DNA from: Thunnus maccoyii | Lineage: Eukaryota > Chordata > Actinopteri > Scombriformes > Scombridae | Direction of reading: 5' to 3' | Assembly (NCBI RefSeq): GCF_910596095.1 | Contig: NC_056543.1 | Span: 19,607,542-19,671,541, forward strand | DNA: 64,000 nucleotides | Shown: positions 24,921 to 37,539 of the stretch, piece after piece | How positions within the stretch are numbered: the stretch's first letter is position 1 | How the letters are laid out: every line of letters starts with the position of its first letter | Position numbers and translations under genes: made by a program | The notes under the pieces: generated by a model | What the model saw: the letters and a program-made list of their open reading frames with translations, nothing else | Told to the model about the DNA's origin: nothing | Databases searched by the model: none

Positions 24921-26739
24921 CGTGCTTGTGGATGTTGCTCCTAATACATGTGGATGTGAACTGGGGATTATGAATAGATCGATGAAATGTGTTTGGCTGG
25001 GATGTAGTAGAAGCAGTAAGGACTTGACAAGTGGTCATTCCAGAGAAGAACTGGATCAAAATGGACAATGTGGATTTTAAAAGAATGTAAAATTAAAGCT
25101 GACAAGAACACTTGGTTTTCTTCCCCTCAGAGTGCTATGTTCTCAGTAGGACTCTTTTGATAATCAGGACTAAATTTAGGGTTCTTATCAATTATTGAGA
25201 ACAGTACCACCTTGCACCTGTATTGTACCAGATTAGTATTGACAGACTGTGGGTGTTTTCAGGATAATCTCTGTAAAGGACAAGGAAATTGCTAATGCTC
25301 CTGAAAAAAAAAACAAACAAAAAAAACATTTCACAGCTCAAATATCACTTCTGTTGGTATAACCTGCCTTCTGCAGCTATCACACTTGCCTTCATAGCCT
25401 ATCCACATCAATCTCATATCTCATATTGAAAAGATGGACTGACATTTAGTTCACTCAGCATTTCAACAATATGACATTTGCATTTTTATTCTCACTTGAC
25501 CAGATCTCAGTGACGCATGGTGCTCCGTGATGATGCAGGTACCGTATGAGCATACTTCTGAGAGGAAGCTGTGTCAACATTACAGGCCAAGATCAGTGTG
25601 GCCTGGCTCTTCATTTAATTCCATGTTGCCCAGGATTTAAATCAACCTTGAGTTGTCCCTGAGTTCATTTCCATTGTCTGAAACATGGCTGCTTTCCTCC
25701 TCTGGGGAGCATCAACTTTGCCTGGCTAGGGTGCAGCCTGCATAAATTGGCCATTTCTGCAGGTAAGAGATAAGGACAACAAAGGGAAACTAATTATCAT
25801 TCAGTGTATGTTAAAACCTCAGGAAAGGACTGCTATTGACAATTGTGTCTGTATTGTCACAGTCATACTATTTAATATGATCTGAACTCTGAATGAGAGG
25901 ATGGTTCATATCCATAATAAATAGGCCACATCCCAATGTGTAGCTTTGACTGTTGCGCTTTTGTAAAGGCTGACGACTTTGTCATGGATAACTTTCTCTA
26001 ATGAGACCACTGCACCCGCCCTGGAATGAACCACAATCTCTGCTTTGTTGGCAGTAAAAAAAAAAACAACACACAGATGCATCTGTTGTTTCATGACAAA
26101 TTGATTTTTACTTGAAAGCGCATTATTCTGTTGGTGTAAAATTATAGCCTACCTGTTGTAATTCCTCAGAAGTTGAAATGACAAACAGTAGCTATGCTTA
26201 TTTAAGCACAAGCGCAATATCTTGGCATCTCTTTCATGTGATTCACTTACCACTCCGCAACAAGCATGATTGGAGGTGAGATTAAGTTGTTTATCATTCT
26301 GTTTTTGCGCCCGTTGCCGGTTGCACCACACCTCAAGCAGCACACTAGAATACTGATGGTGGTGAATGGGGGGATGATGATCAACACAAGTCACAGAATT
26401 TTGCCGCAGAGTAAATAAATGCAGAAGAGAACAAGTTCTGTTTGGAACAACTTTCTCCACGAGACATTGTGCAAACATGGTAATGGCACACATAAAACAA
26501 AAATGGGCAGAAAGTTTCTTTAACAGTTCAGCAAGATTTTAAGAATGTTATTTTAATCAGTTGCAGCGGAAACATTAAAATGGTTAAATGTGCCATACAT
26601 AACAAAAAACTTTCCTGCATTGTTAAAGTACACAAGAAGAAATCAGTTAAATACTATTAATATTAGTGTTACTCCTTCCTCATAGACCACTGTTACTGTA
26701 TGTGTCTTCTATCTTGTGACAATGATCCATACTTCTCTT

Positions 26740-27075
26740 AAAGGGTCAATTCCCTCATTCACAAAACATACAGTATTTTCACTTATACTGGTATCTTGCA
26801 GTGCAGATAGTTATGGTTTCATATGCTGATGTCTTAAAAAATATGCCACTGAAACTTCTGTTGCCAGCCAAATACAGTGGAGGTAAATGCAATTTAATTT
26901 TTGTTGCTCAGAGAGTTGAACCAAAATGTCTTTTTCAGAGACAATTAATTTCCCTGTTACTCCAGATCATCCACAGAACATATTGTCCACCTTTTTCATG
27001 GGCAATAATTCTTTAGTAGAAAATGGTTCATTTGAAAATTCTCCACAGAGGTCTGAATCATCAAGAATGACCTCA
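26740..27075 (+). repeat. second interspersed repeat family, copy 1
   Basis: Begins AAGGGTCAATTCCCTCATT and carries CACTTATACTGGTATCTTG and AGATAGTTATGGTTT. The same ordered blocks occur in the copy at 58616. I recall the family from fish genomes but not its name. A poly-A run follows at about 27152. Confidence 0.5.
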
Positions 27076-29025
27076 ACTATTTTGGGAAACACAGGTGGCT
27101 GTTTAATTTTTCAAATGCATTTTTTCAAACAACTTGTACGCCTCAAACTTTAAAAAAAAAAAAAAAAAAATTGAAAACCTTGAAAATCTCAGCAGATAAA
27201 ACTTACAGGACTCAGCATCAAAAAGTACACTGTACTTGACATTGAGTTTCCAGTATTCAGTTCTTGAATTAAGTTTATTTTATTTGTCTTATCTGTCCTG
27301 CCGTTGTTTTCAGTATACCTTTATTGGTATATATAACATGTATAACTGAACCCTCGTTGTCTTGTATGTAGGATGAAGATATACGAATGTTTGTTTGATT
27401 TGTTTTTGTCATCGGTATTTCTTCACACAGTAAAACCAGACCTTGACCTTCCACTAGTGACCATTACTCCTGCATTTTTGTCAGTGGATACTTGTCATGT
27501 GGGTCTTCCACATCCACCTTTGCAGGCAGAGCTGCCGGCCTAACTGTGGACACAGCAAAAGAGCCCTCACACATCTCACAAGCCTTGTTATCATGATACA
27601 TACAGAAGAAATAATTTTTGTTGCAGAGCTGGGGTTTGCATGTAAATTCAATTCCTCAAGGGTCAATATGCTATTTCTCAAACATTTCAGGTCTGAATCA
27701 AAACTCAGGAGTCATGCCTCACTCTCTGGAGCATATGGGTTAAACAATGGATGTTTCTGAATTCGATTTTTAGAGGAACTCTCTGGGGCTCCGAGAGCTA
27801 AGACAACCTTCCGCCACATTCACAAAACTTGAAAGCATTTTGAATTCTTGATAGCATCCAACGGAGTTTCGGTTGGTGGTCGGGAAGATGGTTTTAATAA
27901 ATTCTGGACCTAATCTGCATTTTTTTTTTGCGGGGGAGAGGGGGAGCTAATAGTGTGACTGTTGAGAATGTGCCTTTTAAAGTGTTTATGCAAATATGCA
28001 CCTAAAAACTCTCAAATTACCTGCTGATCAATCAGTCTGGAAAACAAGCGTGTAATACACTGCTCTGATCCAAGCACAAAACACATTATGATTTGTAAAA
28101 TGAACGGGTACTTTCTGGAACATAATTCACATTCTATCCACATCAAACATGAGACTGGAATCATGAATATAATTATGAGACACAAGGAGACAAACACCAT
28201 AACCTGCGATGCGTTAACGGACAATCCCTTGAGTTTCTGCACTGATGATGAATGAAAGAGTTCATGGTTACAGGAAGGTATTTCTAATGTGGTCATAACT
28301 GTATTTAAATGGGATGAAAATATGTGAATTCATTGTTGGACTGCTGGTCGCTGGTTTTGTGTGTGTTCACAACTCAAATAACAACCTGTGTATTACGTGG
28401 ATCTTTAAGTTAACACAGTACTGAAATACAATCAATTCAACTATTAGTGTCAACCTCTGGATAAGTTGTGAATGAGAGGCGCTCACAATATTGTAATAGT
28501 GATAAAAGACACATGAATTATAAATATTTCAGCTCCTCCATACTACTTATCATTTAATTGAGTAGGTTTTATTATGGAATCTGATTTGTATTACTAATGA
28601 TTCATGTAATTGTAAATGGCCTGAGCTGGAAAGACTACAGTATTGCCACCGTAAGGAAGAATCAACCTCTTGAAATAACATTGATTATTCACCTCAGTAA
28701 TGACCTCATGTCCAAACTTGTTAGACTTCAGCACTCTACAGCCCACCACCTCACTTCAGAGGCTCCAGAGAAATTTGAGAACAAGCTTACAACACATGTT
28801 CACAAATAATCATAGAGTCTTTGATGATCATAGGATATATCACATTGAAATTTGATTAGGTCTATATTTTTAATTCAGGCTTTAAATAAGGGTTGGCATT
28901 CAAGTGGAAGACATTTTTTTCTTCCAAGCCTATTGTATAAGGTTTGAATATCGAGCTTGGGTCTTTGAGTCACAGTGAATCAGCACTTACTCACCACACA
29001 GCATTCAAAGAGACAGGAAGACCTT

Positions 29026-29075
29026 CCCCCACCCCCCCACCCCCACCGCCACCGCCACAACCACTGCCACCAGAG
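29026..29075. repeat. C-rich low-complexity tract, G4-prone on minus strand
   Basis: Plus strand has C runs of 5, 7 and 5 followed by CCACCG units; the minus strand is GGT/GGC-rich with G5, G7 and G5 runs. Small proline- or glycine-rich open frames here are artefacts. Confidence 0.7.
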
Positions 29076-29486
29076 AGTAAGGCTGTAGTGGTGTGTGACA
29101 TCACAGCATCATCTTGTAAGTTGTCAAAGTTATCGACGAGGAGACTAGGAGAAAGATGAAGGAGGTAATTCACATCTGCCCCCAAAGAATATTCTTTGAG
29201 CGACATGGGTTAAAAAAAAAAAATACTTCATACTTCGGGTACATGATGACAAATGAGAAACTCAATTTCCTGATGAAGACACCTGCAGTTGGAAGCTCTG
29301 GAAAGAGCTAGTAAGTGGAACTAGAAGATTATTTTGTTCCCATCTACCTGAAAATGAAGCTAATAATAAGTATTACCATGTGAGACACTTTGAACACACT
29401 TTGTACGCAACAAGTGATTGGCCTCTTTTAGCTTTGGTTCCCTACATGGGCATTTTAAGAATCATGCTTTTTCATTGTGCAAGATT

Positions 29487-29760
29487 TAAAGGAGCAGTTT
29501 GTCATTTTCACATTTCTGTTTGTGTACACATTAAACAAACATGATATATTGTGTTAATTAATGAGCTTTATTGATGCTGGTAAGCATAATTTTGAACATT
29601 GGAGAGAGGTAGGCAAGCTGTTTCCCCCTGCAACCAGTCTTTATGCTAAGCTAATTTCCTCCTGGCCTAATCTCCATACTTAAAGCATAGACATGATAAT
29701 GGTATTGATTTTTCTCATCTAACTCTCAGAAAGAAAGGCATTTCCAAAAATGCTGAGTAT
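29487..29760 (-). repeat. teleost interspersed repeat, reverse copy
   Basis: Contains CTGTTTCCCCCTGCAACCAG, TCTTTATGCTAAGCTAA and CTCATCTAACTCTCAGAAAG. These are the reverse complement of blocks seen in the forward copy at 57666. Confidence 0.6.
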
Positions 29761-32700
29761 AACTGAGTATTTATTCAATGTAACTTTGGGAGAACACAAA
29801 TAAAACTCCTAAGATATAAATGTTTCAATGATTCTTTCTTTCTTTTTTTTCCTCAAACCCCGTACGCAATATTGAAGAGCAAGTCTGATTTGTGCTGAAA
29901 AAAGATCTATATATCATCAAGATAAATATAACATGTGTGCCACTTTATTTTTGGGCCTGTGTCTAAATTTCACTGAGCTGAATCTAGTGCATAGTCTCAC
30001 GAAGGTTGTGCCAGATGCCTCGTCTCACTCTTAGCTCAAGTGTCCCACATACAGTGTGAGAGAATTGCTGGTTACACCGCTCTTAAGACTGGCAGAGAAG
30101 CAGCAGGTTAGAAAAAAAAACACCTCCCAGGAGAAATGATTCAAGGTATTGGAGAGCCAGAGAGGCGAATAAAGTGAATGCAATTTCAAAGGGGAAATAA
30201 TGGAGGTCATGGTGTTTGATGTTCCTATGCTGGCCACGAAAATAACTTTGTTGATGATGGAATCAATCACACTTCTGTGGCACTGAATGTTAATGAAGAT
30301 ATGTTTAGCTTTTTTTTTTTTGTGCATTTTTAATAACAGTGTTAACATCAAACCTAGTCATCCATTGCTCCAGACAGAATGAAGTGCAGTTATCTGCAGC
30401 TGTGCCGGCTGATATCAGCTGACTGAAGCAGTAATATTTAAAATGTGACAGGTGGGTTCTTTTTTTGTGCTGTTCTTCTCTTGTGTTTTTGTTGTGATGA
30501 GTGAACACAAGGTCAAAATGGAGTTTATCCTCTGATATCAGCTGCCAGTCCAGACAAGAGAAATGCTCACTCAAGGTGACATTACTTTGGTGTCTGCACT
30601 CAGCACGCCACTACATCTTTCATTTCCTGTGAGCTAAAATTTACAACTTATCCTTTGACAGGAGGAGTAAACATTTCTAATATGACCCAGTCTGTGATCT
30701 TCCCAAGTAAACAAAAGAAAACCTGCCTCAGCCTCTGCGATCCTTGACAATCCCAAAGAAAACAATAAACAAAGCACTATTTGTTTTTTTATATATTTCA
30801 AATATTATACACGAGTCAAAAAAAGTCAATTTCAGGCTATTAAAGATCCAAATGAGTATACAACAGGAGCAAGCATTCATTATACGACTTGATGCTGATA
30901 ATGACTACATTTATGTATTCTGTGTTGGATTACTGGAAGGTGAGGGCCATGAAACGAACAGCGCTTACATAGCCTAATTAGATGGAAACAGTGATAATAG
31001 ATGGTAACAATAGCAGTGTGATTTAGGAGAGCTCATGACATTTCCTTATTCTTTCTGCAGTGGCACTTTATCTCAGGCCGGGAAAGTTATTTAGTATGCA
31101 ATGGATCAATCACCATCCTCAAAAGTCATTTAAATTAACTTCTTGGGATGATATCTATCCAGCAAAGTGGCCAACAGAGGCAAGAGACTATCAGAAAATT
31201 AAAAAGGACCTAACATTTTTCTGTGTGAAATTGAAATGGAACAAAATTGAGCAAAGCATTGGTTACACAAACATTCCAAGATGTTCCCTGACAGATTGTT
31301 CTTTTTAGTCTGTGGATGTTTTTCTTTTCACAAATTCAAACAATGAGGAGCAGACTTTTCTCACATACAGGACTCGCTCATCACTCTCACTTTGACAACA
31401 CATGCAGTCCTTCCACTGACAACCAGACTAGCACTGTGGTGACTGCGTCCTGCAGCAGGCCACTGATACGGTAGTCGTCAAAACCGTGACGGCTAAATTC
31501 ATTTTTCGCTGAAACACTGTGCAACTTATTAATACTTAATGAGAACAGAGGGTAAAACTCCTGCACTGAGCCCAGCTCAGTCTCTAAATTAAGAGGAGTC
31601 CAAAGTGAATGTTTGATTCTCGCTAAATAAAAATAAGCCAATGGCCATGCACTGCATGTCTAATTGCGGATGAAGCATCAAATTAAAATGTCAGGGACCG
31701 CTTGGAAAAGCAGCGGCTGCAGAGTTCTAGTATTTAAATTTTTCTTAGAGATTATACCATTTTCAGGGAAGGTGTAATTTGTGCAGAGGCAACACCATGT
31801 TATTAGGTTCGACAATTCTCAGTCATGTTAATGTTGGGAAGGAGGGAAGACAGCATGCCACCTAGTGGGATGTGAATAACCCATATATCTCACCACCAAT
31901 TAGTATTAGGCTGTACTGTAAAGTGACAGGAAACTAATTCATAAATACTGTAGCAACATGAAAGAGGAGGGAAGCCATCCGCAGAAGAAAAATAAACTGT
32001 CAGTCCCATACAGATAGGGAAATATCAACAGAGCCTTTCCAATTACTTCAAGGTTAACTGTGAACCACTAATAACTTCAGGGAACCGGAGAAACAAAACA
32101 TTGTTAGCTAATTACATAAGCAAGTCATTTAGACTGATTGATGCAACATATTATCCTGTGCTCCCTTCCTCTCCCTCCACTGTCTCTCTCTCTATTTCTC
32201 TCTCTCGCTCCCTAATTTTCCCTTCCGTATAGGAGAGAGAACAGCATAAAGGCTGTGTTTCCTTTTGGCAGCTGTCTCCATGACGGCCCACACTGACACA
32301 ATGAGACACTCTCTCTGCTCAGCAGTAAACCACAATCAACTGGTGAACAACTGGCACAGATTTATCATCATCAGCTCACGACCAAAGCTCTATGTGTGAG
32401 CTGACACACTCTGCAGATAGAGAACTGCAGGCACAGTCGTTACTGTTTAAGACAGAGGTCAACATGTTAGTGAAGTGGTAAGCAGCAGTAACTCTTAGTG
32501 AACATGAATACAGTGATAAACTAAATGAATATGAGCCTGGTGAGATGAGCTGTTCTGTTCTTGAATTGGTGTATATAGATGCCGTTCAACAAAGAGGCTT
32601 AAAGGGAGATCGTTTATGTTTATTGTTATTTTTTTGTTGCCTCTGCTGTCACTGATGTAATATTCAGAATATTGTGTTCAGTCATGCATGCAAGGATATT

Positions 32701-34377
32701 TGTTATTAACAGCTCATCCTGAATACAAGCCCGGTCGGGATTTGAGCTTTTGTTGTACAATATTATAAATATGTTCAATAAGAATGTGAATAAGTAATCC
32801 CCGGTGTCTCATGTATCATGAATATGATTTACAGTAATGACAAAAATATGATTTTTTATCCATAATGTGTGTGGTTGAGGTTCTTGGTTCTGTTTGAGAT
32901 AAACATAAAAGCAGGATGCATAGCATAAAGGATTCATGACACTGAATGGCTACAAATGAAAAGGAGCACTCGACGGTCTGATTGCCCCTGAAAGTACTTG
33001 TCCTTTGCTTTTTCGCCGGACTTGAATGCACCACATGTTTAACCAAGCAGATGATGCCACCCTGGATATTTAAATAACTAGTAGCCACTAATGAAATTAG
33101 CTATATAAAGCAAGACAACTGCATAATAGGGAAGTTGTCACTGAAAGTACAAGCAATAATGAACTCGTCTGAAATAGCAGCACATGGCAACACAAGCTTC
33201 TTGTGACACTCAGGAGAACTCCATTCAAAGTTGAGCTGCTGATAGCACAGTGAAAGCTCTTTTGTGCTGCAGTGTAGCAGAGAAAGATAGTGAACCATAA
33301 TGAAAACAAGTAAATGCTATTTAGTTTACTGAATAGCATTGTTCAAATCATATTTTAGCCACATTATGCTGTATATAAAGCTGTAGCTCACAAGTGTAAA
33401 TTATGTTTGTGAAGCCTGTAATTTTTTTGAAGTTGCACAGCATGATGTTTCCCCCTAGTGGTATAAAGACCTAAAATAGTCCAGACAGACATTGATGTTG
33501 TTTAATGCAGCCAAGTCTATATAGAATAATCCGGCAGTAATGTTTATTTAGATGACAAGTCTATACGGGGTTCCTTCACCTGGATGAATCTATCTTTGCT
33601 ATTTTGCACAGAAACATAACATAAAATAAATGAAGATTAATTTTTAAAGGACATAAGTGTACAACTTGCATGCTGTTACTACAAACATGACTAGCCTTCC
33701 TTTAAATCACCTGGAAATACATTTCAAACAATTTATTAGGTTTGAACAGTGTATAAATCCAGGAAATCCTTACAATAATGATGAAAAACTAGTAATGACT
33801 GAGGTGGAGGCTGAAATGGCTACAAGACCTTTGCATCCTATAATTTGGGCAACATTTCCTTTGAAATGGGTTCTTTTTACCGTCTCTGATGTTAGTGTCT
33901 TGCTATTTCCCTTTCTTTGTCTTTGTTGTGATCTGTATCTGTAGACAGTAGAAGTGTGAAAGAGATGTAAATATATAAAAAAAAGCAGTAAATAAAACAA
34001 ATTAAGAAACTTAAGCTTGTTTGTAAAGCTCTTACAAACATGACAAGTCTTGCCAAAAGACAAGGTAGAAACCATACAAATTAGAGACAATAACACTACC
34101 GAAGATGAATTTAAATACAAGAATGCTGTGAGATCAGCAGAGTAACTGTCTGACATGCGAGCCGCTTTGTGGTTGCGATCCAAACCCTGGACCCATGCTC
34201 CCACTTGAACAGCTTTGTACTATCACAAGCGCAAGCATATGGCATCATTTGGCATAGAGAGAAAACAATGTTCTTAGCTCAGATTAGAATATGAAGATTC
34301 ACATTTTTCCTGAATGATTTGAATAAGCAAAAAAGCAGAAGAAAGAATGTTCTTGATTCAGTAGGTGAATTTTAGTA

Positions 34378-34510
34378 TTAAAGGAATAATGTGACATTTG
34401 TGGAAGTACCCTTGTTTGCTTTCTTGCCGAAACTTTGAGAAGACTGATATCGCACTCAAGGGATGATAAAGCCCCAGTGATAACTGTGGTTTGGCATAAT
34501 TTAACTTAGT
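34378..34510 (+). repeat. teleost interspersed repeat, degraded forward copy
   Basis: Starts TTAAAGGAATAATGTGACAT and contains TTTGCTTTCTTGCCGA, matching the 5' part of the copy at 57666 (TTTGCTTTCTTGCCAA). It fades after about 130 bases. Confidence 0.5.
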
Positions 34511-36223
34511 TTTAGCTACCCTGAAGTACATTGATGTGGGCGTGAACTTGGTTTGATATGAAACAGGTTAGATTTTAATGGTAAATGAACTTAGAGACAC
34601 AACTTCTCCTTCTAGGAAAACTGTCAAGTGTAAAACAAATAGTGTTTTTTTCACACCAGCCCCCACAATTCAAAAGATCCAAAAGTCAATATCCACACTT
34701 GGCAGTTCAGACAAAGATGAAGATGAGATGCGAGTTGTAAAAAAACATTGCATTGTGGGACGGACCTGAAGCACTGAATGACATTGATTCAGAAAGGCTC
34801 CATCTTTACACACGCTGGGTACACACAGGGGATTATTTCTTAAAGCTGAGATGATAAGAGGCCAGAACAACATAATCACAGCCATACAGCCAGCTATTTG
34901 TCAAAAATAAATCCAACATCAACAGGTGCGGAGGCTAGAAGTGACGTGTGCAGACTCATTTGTCAGTGGACTACTGACGAGCTAAAAACCGGCTCATTTT
35001 CTATTACCTGGGGAGATTTCAAATGTAGGGCTGTGAGTGCTGCTGTAGGAAATTAATGTGAAATCCATTTGGATATGAATGAACACAGTGTCTGCCAGCA
35101 GAGCAAAACACATTTTATGCCAAACTGTGTGGATGAATATACCTTGTGGCACAAATTGTCAGGTCAATGCACAACTGTTTGACCTACAAGGAGCATATAA
35201 AGCACTGATGAAGAGGACCATATTGTATTGATTGATAAATGCATTTTCCCTCTGTGCACAATTGGCTATCTGTCAGACCAGTGCACATCACTTGGGGCAC
35301 AAATATGACCTTCTTTCTTATTGCTTGCCTTTTGTATATGCATGGCCATGAATCCTTGGGGGACTTCAAGCCTAAAATAAAGTTAATAACCTTGCAATTT
35401 CCAAACTGCGGTCGCTTTGCAGTCTAGAAGTATTAGATTAAAAAAGGTGACCAGAACAACTCAAATATTGTCCTTTATTCGAGAGGCATATTGTGGTAAT
35501 GTGTCAGAGTTCTGTTTATTTCTTTATGGTTATGTAAAAAAGCATCTAATCCACTCTATCTCAGCTTTTATCACTGCCATCAAAAAACACAAAAGCAGGT
35601 ATTTATGCTTATGCAAATGAGCACTGCTCTTAGCACCTTTTTTTCTGCAGATGAACAGTAAACAGAAAGAAATGATGACTCAATCTGCCTTCAGTTTTCA
35701 CTGATAGCTACTCCTTGGCAGCAGTTTTTGGAAACTATTTATTATCTCTTCAGGGCTGGCCCTTAGATAGCTATAAAGTCATTTGTAATAATCCTTTACT
35801 CTTGTCTCAATTACCTCATAGGCTCATTTAAAGTGACCTCATTGAGCAGATGAAAACCAGCAGGTATTGAATATTGTTTAAAATGCATATTTGGAGTTTG
35901 CCTTTCAGTCACTCAACTCGAGAGCGAATGTTAAAATGTTGATGAAAAGCAATATTAAAGTAGGACTATACATTTGAAGTTGTTGACGAGAACTCATGCG
36001 CTTCCCCTACGGATATGATCGCTTGATTGAGAGATGTATTTAATTGATTTTATTTTGCATAATTTAGTTACCGACTTCCTAGTTTCTTGCAACTGTGTGT
36101 CCTGATTTACTTTCACACAATCCTGTTGCTGCTCTATTTTGGAAGTTGTTAGTAAAAGCACTTACTTCAAGATTGAAAATGATGAAAATGTGGAATTTGC
36201 ATGCCCTGGTTCTACATGTACAG

Positions 36224-36255
<32 letters not shown>

Positions 36256-36265
36256 TATATATATA
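36224..36265. repeat. TA microsatellite
   Basis: About 20 TA units with two AAA interruptions. Confidence 0.9.
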
Positions 36266-36974
36266 AATCTTGACAACTAATAACCAGTATTCAGGCTGAT
36301 GTTTGCTAGTGTTGGCTATGGATTTAAAACTCATCATTGTCTCATCAATAAATCATTCGGGACCAGAGACAGTTTGCACTTGCCCTACATATTCATGGAT
36401 TAAATTTAATAATGGTTCTGCAAATATGCCAGTAAAGCCAGGCAAGCAAGTGCCATATCAACTGCAGAGTATTCGGAGGAAGAGTTATATGACAAAACAG
36501 TATTTTTATATTTTGCACCATTTTCTTGGCAAAGACTGTTTACTTTATATACAAAAGCTGAACATTTGCCCCTCATGGCAACAAATGACAGTCAAGAATT
36601 TGTCAAACAGCCTAATATTTGTTGTTCTGTGTTGTACGCTGTATAGTGATCTAAATTATTTAGAAGAGCAGAAAGCAGGTGTGACAGCACCCAGCATGAT
36701 TTTGCCAGAATAACAGTTCATACTTTATTTTCCACTTGAGTACGAGCACTATAGTCTCTCATTGACATGCAAGAAACTCAACCAAGCAACCTCGGAGTCT
36801 TCAAAGCCAGTCTCCCAGGTAATGGAGCAGCTTGAGATTTTACATCTGATCATCACTGACTGGAGTCTTGATCACGTACTGTAGATTCAAAACCGGTAAA
36901 AGATTTCTGCATGTTTACAAACTACGATTGGAGTTTCTCATATATGAAAAAAATTGCTGAATAAATGACGTCCT

Positions 36975-37189
36975 TCATAATTTCAATCACACATTTATTA
37001 GAAAAAGAAATACCAGCTTGCGTCATAGGATACAGTACATTGAAACTCAAATAATGAGACATAAATAAACATACTATATTTTATGAAAATCCTGTTAAGC
37101 AAAAAAATATATGTACACCTGTTTGTCATATTATAACCAGTTTACAAATATTTACATCTTCTTTGTACATCTCTCATATAACACAGTAT
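36975..37189 (-). other. pcdh8-like 3' UTR (short, predicted)
   Basis: About 200 bases of AT-rich sequence lie between the TAG and a canonical AATAAA, followed by a TGTGTG-containing downstream element. Confidence 0.55.
36994..36999 (-). terminator. poly(A) signal of pcdh8-like gene (AATAAA)
   Basis: Canonical AATAAA on the minus strand about 190 bases after the stop codon, with TGTGTGATTG just beyond it. Confidence 0.6.
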
Positions 37190-37539
37190 CTAAAAGATAG
37201 TTGCAACCTCTAAAGCAGTAGCTACTGTTACAATATTTGGACTCTGCTTGTGGATTTCAGTGCCTCCAGCACCGGTGTCACGCTGTTGCTGAGGGAAGTA
37301 AGTCGGGAGGGTCCCAGTCCTGGAGAAGGTTTGTATGCTGCTCTTTGATTTGGGGCGATTTGTGCCATAACTAGAATCCTTCCAAGACAGGGGATAGCCA
37401 TGAGGATTGTTGAAAACTGGTACTGGAGAGAAACCTATTGTGTATGCGTTATCTCTGGGGGTTCTGAAGCTTTGTGCCGGTATTGCACAGTAGGTGCCTT
37501 GGCAATCCCCAGATAAGCTGTTAGTGGTACTGGATGAAC
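37190..37539 (-). CDS. pcdh8: pcdh8-like terminal coding exon 4 (350 nt)
   Basis: Acceptor CTTTTATTTCAG; the frame runs SSSTTNSLSGDCQGTYCAIP and on to VATALEVATIF, with TAG at 37192-37190. The CTxECxxLGHSDRCW motif expected at the start of this exon is not there; only two cysteines (DCQGTYC) remain in that place. The rest of the tail has little similarity to mammalian PCDH8 that I can recognise, so the 3' exon is assigned by splice sites and frame. Confidence 0.82.

Larger units (their letters stand above)
24921..36974. other. intergenic region between pcdh17 and the pcdh8-like gene
   Basis: No gene seen. It holds repeat copies at 26740, 29487 and 34378, a C-rich tract at 29026 and a TA repeat at 36224. 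The longest open frame (33770-34204, minus, 144 codons) has no recognisable domain. Any enhancers would need cross-species comparison. Confidence 0.6.

Noticed and set aside
24427..25068. Minus-strand open frame of about 213 codons upstream of pcdh17
   Set aside because: It begins at TTG (the first ATG is internal), has no domain or repeat I recognise, and lies in the CpG-richer promoter region where long chance frames are expected.
33770..34204. 144-codon minus-strand frame
   Set aside because: Low-complexity hydrophobic content, no splice context and no recognisable homology.
36677..36684. Exact T-box half-site AGGTGTGA (also TCACACCT at 12435 and 17401)
   Set aside because: An 8-mer is expected a few times by chance in 64 kb; no clustering near promoters.
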